Assembly (NCBI GenBank): GCA_021372715.1
Contig: JAJFTX010000214.1
Coordinates: 1-8,728, forward strand
Length of the DNA stretch: 8,728 bases
Direction of reading: 5' to 3'
Source: Methanobacterium sp.
Lineage (GTDB): Archaea > Methanobacteriota > Methanobacteria > Methanobacteriales > Methanobacteriaceae
Shown here piece after piece: positions 6,242 through 8,728 of this stretch. The position numbers and the translations under genes are program-made. The notes beneath the pieces are model-generated. The model saw nothing but the letters and a program-made list of their open reading frames with translations, was not told where the DNA came from and ran no database searches. Each line of letters begins with the position of its first letter. Positions within the stretch are counted from its first letter, which is position 1.

Positions 6242-6249
6242 AAGGAGAT
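6242..6249 (+). promoter_or_regulatory. Shine-Dalgarno of the HEAT-repeat gene
   Basis: AAGGAGAT lies four bases before the ATG at 6254 (about seven from the GGAG core). It is one of the strongest ribosome sites in the window and fixes the start. Confidence 0.65.
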
Positions 6250-6253
6250 TTTT

Positions 6254-7693
6254 ATGGCAATATTCAGTTTTAATGAGGACGATATAGAAGATTTAATAGA
6301 AAAAAAAGATCTAAAAGGCCTGGTCAAAGCTCTTAATTATAAATCTGATAATTTTATAAGATATAAGGCTGCTGAAGCTTTAGGACAAATTGGTACAGGT
6401 TCACAAGTGGATGCTTTAATAAAAGCATTGAATGATGAAGATGATTCAGTTAGAGAGATGGTAATATATGCTTTAGGAGAAATAGGAGATAAAAAGGCAG
6501 TAATGCCATTAATAGCTAATTATGAGGATGAAGATGATGAGATAAGAGCGATGACCATTTATTCACTGGGGGAAATCGGTGGTAGGGATGCTTTAGAATT
6601 TATGAGATTTGCCATCAACGAAGAAAATGAAAACTTACGAATCAGGGCAGTGGAAGCTTTAGGGAAGATCTCCAATCCCAACTCGGTTGATGAATTAATC
6701 TCTGCACTGGATGATGAGAAGGATGATGTCAAATTAAGCGCTATAACTGCTCTTGGAGAAATTGCAAACGGGAAAGCCATAAAACCACTTATTGAAACAT
6801 TTGATGATGAAAAATGGAATATGCGTAGACTTTGTTTACAAACACTAGGCAGAATAGATGAATGCACAATTGAACCATTTATAAATGCTTTGAATGATGA
6901 AGATTGGCATGTTAGAGATAAAGCAGTGGAAATAATAGGTAAATATGCTGATGAAGAAGGAATAAAGTATCTCAACCAGATTATTAATGATCCAGATGAT
7001 GATGTTAAAGGACGTGCCAGTAATATTTTAAAAGAATGGGAAATGAAAGAAACCAGTCCTATAAAAAAGCCAGTGCACAAAAAGAAGAGTCCCCAGCATA
7101 GATTGGAAGAAGTAATAGATAAAATAGGAAAAGATGAAGCTGTTGATATCCTTATTGAATATTTAAATGATGATAACCCGGAAATAAGGCACAGATCAGC
7201 CGAAGTATTGGGAGAAATTGGAGATGAAAGAGCAGTTATCCCCTTGATAAATGCTATGAAGGATGAAAAACACAGCGTTCAATGGAGAGCTAAGGAAGCT
7301 CTGAGAAAAATTGGCAGTCCTGCAGTACTGCCTTTAATTGAAACAATGAACGATGCAAACCCAGATATTAGGAGGAGAGCAGTCTGTGCTTTAGGAGATA
7401 TTGGGGATGAAAGAGCAATTTCTCCCCTTATTGAAAATTTGAATGATAAAGATGCTATTGTAAGATTAAAAACAGCCATTTCATTGAGTAAATTCGGTGA
7501 AAAAGCAATTAATCCACTTACTAAGGCATTAAAAAACGAAAATTTCGAAGTTCGCGAGAAAGCCGCATTAGCATTGGGTGAAATTGGAAATCCCATTGCA
7601 CTGAAACCTTTAGAAGATTCTCTAGCTGATGAAAATCCTTACGTGAGAAATGGAGCGGCTAACGCTATAAAACTGATTAAAAAACATTTATGA
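6254..7693 (+). CDS. HEAT-repeat (PBS-lyase-type) scaffold protein
   Basis: A 479-residue protein built almost wholly of HEAT repeats about 31 residues long (HEAT_2 / HEAT_PBS type). The LGxIG landmark recurs at 43, 74, 105, 136, 167, 198 and 228, then, after a break, at 319, 350, 380, 411 and 441, each preceded by a D-x-VR helix. The first solenoid spans roughly residues 16-262. A basic linker at 264-283 (K271, K272, K276-K278, H282, R283) separates it from a second solenoid at about 284-479. Such proteins are usually protein-binding scaffolds. The name 'phycocyanobilin lyase repeat' is historical, and no bilin chemistry is implied in a methanogen. No enzyme domain, signal peptide or membrane helix is seen. 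Overall charge looks acidic apart from the linker. The partner is unknown. The stop lies two bases from the convergent Cgi121 stop. Confidence 0.93.
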   Translation: MAIFSFNEDDIEDLIEKKDLKGLVKALNYKSDNFIRYKAAEALGQIGTGSQVDALIKALNDEDDSVREMVIYALGEIGDKKAVMPLIANYEDEDDEIRAMTIYSLGEIGGRDALEFMRFAINEENENLRIRAVEALGKISNPNSVDELISALDDEKDDVKLSAITALGEIANGKAIKPLIETFDDEKWNMRRLCLQTLGRIDECTIEPFINALNDEDWHVRDKAVEIIGKYADEEGIKYLNQIINDPDDDVKGRASNILKEWEMKETSPIKKPVHKKKSPQHRLEEVIDKIGKDEAVDILIEYLNDDNPEIRHRSAEVLGEIGDERAVIPLINAMKDEKHSVQWRAKEALRKIGSPAVLPLIETMNDANPDIRRRAVCALGDIGDERAISPLIENLNDKDAIVRLKTAISLSKFGEKAINPLTKALKNENFEVREKAALALGEIGNPIALKPLEDSLADENPYVRNGAANAIKLIKKHL

Positions 7694-7695
7694 TA

Positions 7696-8202
7696 TTAAT
7701 TTTCCAGTATCAATAGTGAGGTTCTTTCCATCATTGCCCAGGAGACTCCACCAGCTGTATTTATTTCATTATCTGAAATCTGGTAAATATCTTTTAATAT
7801 TGTTTTATCGGCTTTCAGGATTTCATCATCTCTTTTACTCAATATAAGTTCTAACTGTGAACTTAAATCTTTATTACAATTTACTATAACTGCACATATA
7901 TTATTGTAACCCTTTTTTAATCCTAAAATATCAAGAGCCTTATATATTTGTCTCTGCGCAGATGCACGTACGCAAATTTCAAGCCCTAAATCTCTAGCAA
8001 TATTATCATTTCGTTTAAAAGCGTTTTGGGCATGGATAATGGCATGATGGATGTGTTGTTCTCCGGCGATGCCATTTGCATTTAATAGTTGTATTATACA
8101 ATCTTGAGAATTTTTTTCACTGATTTCATCTAATTTACTCATTAAATCAGTTATATCATCCACTTGGGATGAAAATCCTAAAATTTGAATGTTATTCTCC
8201 AT
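7696..8202 (-). CDS. cgi121: KEOPS complex subunit Cgi121
   Basis: Cgi121 is the accessory KEOPS subunit that binds Bud32 and helps recruit tRNA for N6-threonylcarbamoyladenosine (t6A) formation at position 37. The 168-residue protein fits the family: NANGIAGEQHIHHA at 41-54, NIARDLGLE at 67-75, and the ASAQRQI signature at 80-86 followed by a helix ending in LGLKKG. No signal or membrane segment occurs. The reading frame extends to an ATG at 8236-8238 that would add twelve residues (SSTSYFIFRDK before Met). I prefer the ATG at 8200-8202: the family usually begins near IQILGF, an AGGGAT element precedes it, and the best TATA box (8255-8262) predicts a transcript starting inside the extra segment. 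Its neighbour upstream on the same strand is an isopropylmalate-synthase-type gene; other KEOPS genes are not in the window. Confidence 0.85.
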   Translation of the reverse strand: MENNIQILGFSSQVDDITDLMSKLDEISEKNSQDCIIQLLNANGIAGEQHIHHAIIHAQNAFKRNDNIARDLGLEICVRASAQRQIYKALDILGLKKGYNNICAVIVNCNKDLSSQLELILSKRDDEILKADKTILKDIYQISDNEINTAGGVSWAMMERTSLLILEN

Positions 8203-8254
8203 TTTATCCCTGAATATAAAATAAGATGTTGAAGACATTTATAATAATGAAACT

Positions 8255-8262
8255 ATTATAAA
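8255..8262 (-). promoter_or_regulatory. TATA-like box overlapping the stop of the upstream synthase gene
   Basis: Minus-strand TTTATAAT includes the TAA stop codon of the synthase gene. Its upstream edge is 24 bases from the outer Cgi121 ATG, so a start near 8231 would favour translation from the inner ATG at 8200-8202. Co-transcription with the synthase gene remains possible. Confidence 0.3.
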
Positions 8263-8728
8263 TCGCCTTCTCTAACTTTTTTGACATAATTGGTACTTAA
8301 TATTTTATTTATTCCACTCAGATATGCTTCAACACTGGCCATTATAATATCAGGTTGGGTACTTCTGGCGGTTACTACGTTGCCATCATGTTTTAGTTTA
8401 ACCACCACATCGATTAGAGCATCAGTACCTCCTGTTATGGCCTCCACATGATATTCTTCCAGTTCTATATCTGCAAAATCCTTAATACTTTTCTTTACCG
8501 CTACTATTGCTGCATCTACTGGCCCTATACCTATACCTGCTTCATGAACTTCTTTATCATCAATGTTAAGCCTTAATGATGCTGTAGGAGTTACAGTATT
8601 TCCAGATACTATGGTTAATTCCTCCAGCTCCACTACTTTTTCAGCCATTATACCCAGAACATCCTCTGTTATGGCCTGTAAATCTACATCAGTCACACAT
8701 TTTCCTTTATCACCCAATGTCTTTATAC
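8256..8728 (-). CDS. 2-isopropylmalate / (R)-citramalate synthase family, C-terminal regulatory domain (5' partial)
   Basis: Only about the last 156 residues are in the window. They form the LeuA_dimer (allosteric) domain of the isopropylmalate-synthase family, which in full-length enzymes follows a catalytic TIM barrel and binds the feedback amino acid. The visible part begins IKTLGDKGKCVTDVDL, the usual entry to this domain. GIGIGPVDAAIVAVKK, then DALIDVVVKL, then STQPDIIMASVEAYLSGINKIL near the end are typical. The presence of this domain argues for LeuA (leucine pathway) or CimA (isoleucine pathway via citramalate) rather than the homocitrate synthase AksA, which normally lacks it. The two cannot be separated without the catalytic part, so no symbol is given. 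The in-frame TTG at 8715-8717 lies inside the domain and is not a real start. Cgi121 follows on the same strand. Confidence 0.85.
   Translation of the reverse strand, partial: IKTLGDKGKCVTDVDLQAITEDVLGIMAEKVVELEELTIVSGNTVTPTASLRLNIDDKEVHEAGIGIGPVDAAIVAVKKSIKDFADIELEEYHVEAITGGTDALIDVVVKLKHDGNVVTARSTQPDIIMASVEAYLSGINKILSTNYVKKVREGDL

Noticed and set aside
6559..7080. Long open frame on the minus strand (173 codons) inside the HEAT gene, and a second at 7279-7596
   Set aside because: Both are antisense shadows of the repetitive HEAT codons; serine/isoleucine-rich low-complexity products, no ribosome site, and the plus-strand frame is a clear HEAT protein.
6254..7693. A 93-base periodicity in DNA that might be read as a repeat array or CRISPR-like locus
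   Set aside because: The period equals 31 codons of HEAT repeats, units are diverged at DNA level and there are no spacers.
6254..7693. Assignment as a phycobilisome lyase (CpcE/F)
   Set aside because: Only the generic HEAT repeat is shared; a methanogen has no phycobiliproteins.

Overview
The window looks like chromosomal DNA from a methanogenic archaeon, most likely the order Methanobacteriales (Methanobacterium or a close relative). The evidence is a low-GC genome, the archaea-specific Nre repair protein with a C-terminal PCNA-binding peptide, a Cgi121-type KEOPS subunit, an EFR1-type flavodoxin/ferredoxin fusion, Shine-Dalgarno sequences of the GGTGAT type, and AT-rich boxes at archaeal TATA distances from several starts. 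The genus is inferred from gene content and style; no marker gene fixes it.

Layout. 1-1277: the 3' part of an EFR1 ferredoxin gene and a SAM methyltransferase, both on +, run into a small cupin gene on -. 1611-1736 is a divergent spacer. 1737-3454: msrB (methionine sulfoxide reductase B) and an Nre-family DNA repair gene, both on +, separated by an 89-nt spacer with a stem-loop; both seem to have leaderless promoters. 3538-5119: an Fpg/Nei-like H2TH protein and an MBL-fold hydrolase form a two-gene unit on -, with the hydrolase downstream. 5120-5196 is a divergent spacer with one nearly symmetric TATA-like element about equidistant from both starts. 5197-7693: an uncharacterised PLP-fold protein and a large HEAT-repeat protein on +. 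7696-8728: on -, the end of an isopropylmalate/citramalate synthase-type gene is followed by the KEOPS subunit Cgi121. No stretch over 300 bases lacks a gene, and no RNA gene, CRISPR array, insertion sequence or att site was seen.

How the genes may work together. Most are housekeeping or conserved archaeal genes, and no single complete pathway is visible. The middle (msrB, nre, Fpg-like gene) has a repair and oxidative-damage flavour, but the genes are in separate transcription units, so a shared role is only inference. The most unusual item is the Fpg/Nei-like protein: it keeps the H2TH and zinc-finger frame but lacks the N-terminal catalytic proline and the zinc-finger arginine. I found no convincing new multi-gene defence or mobile system.
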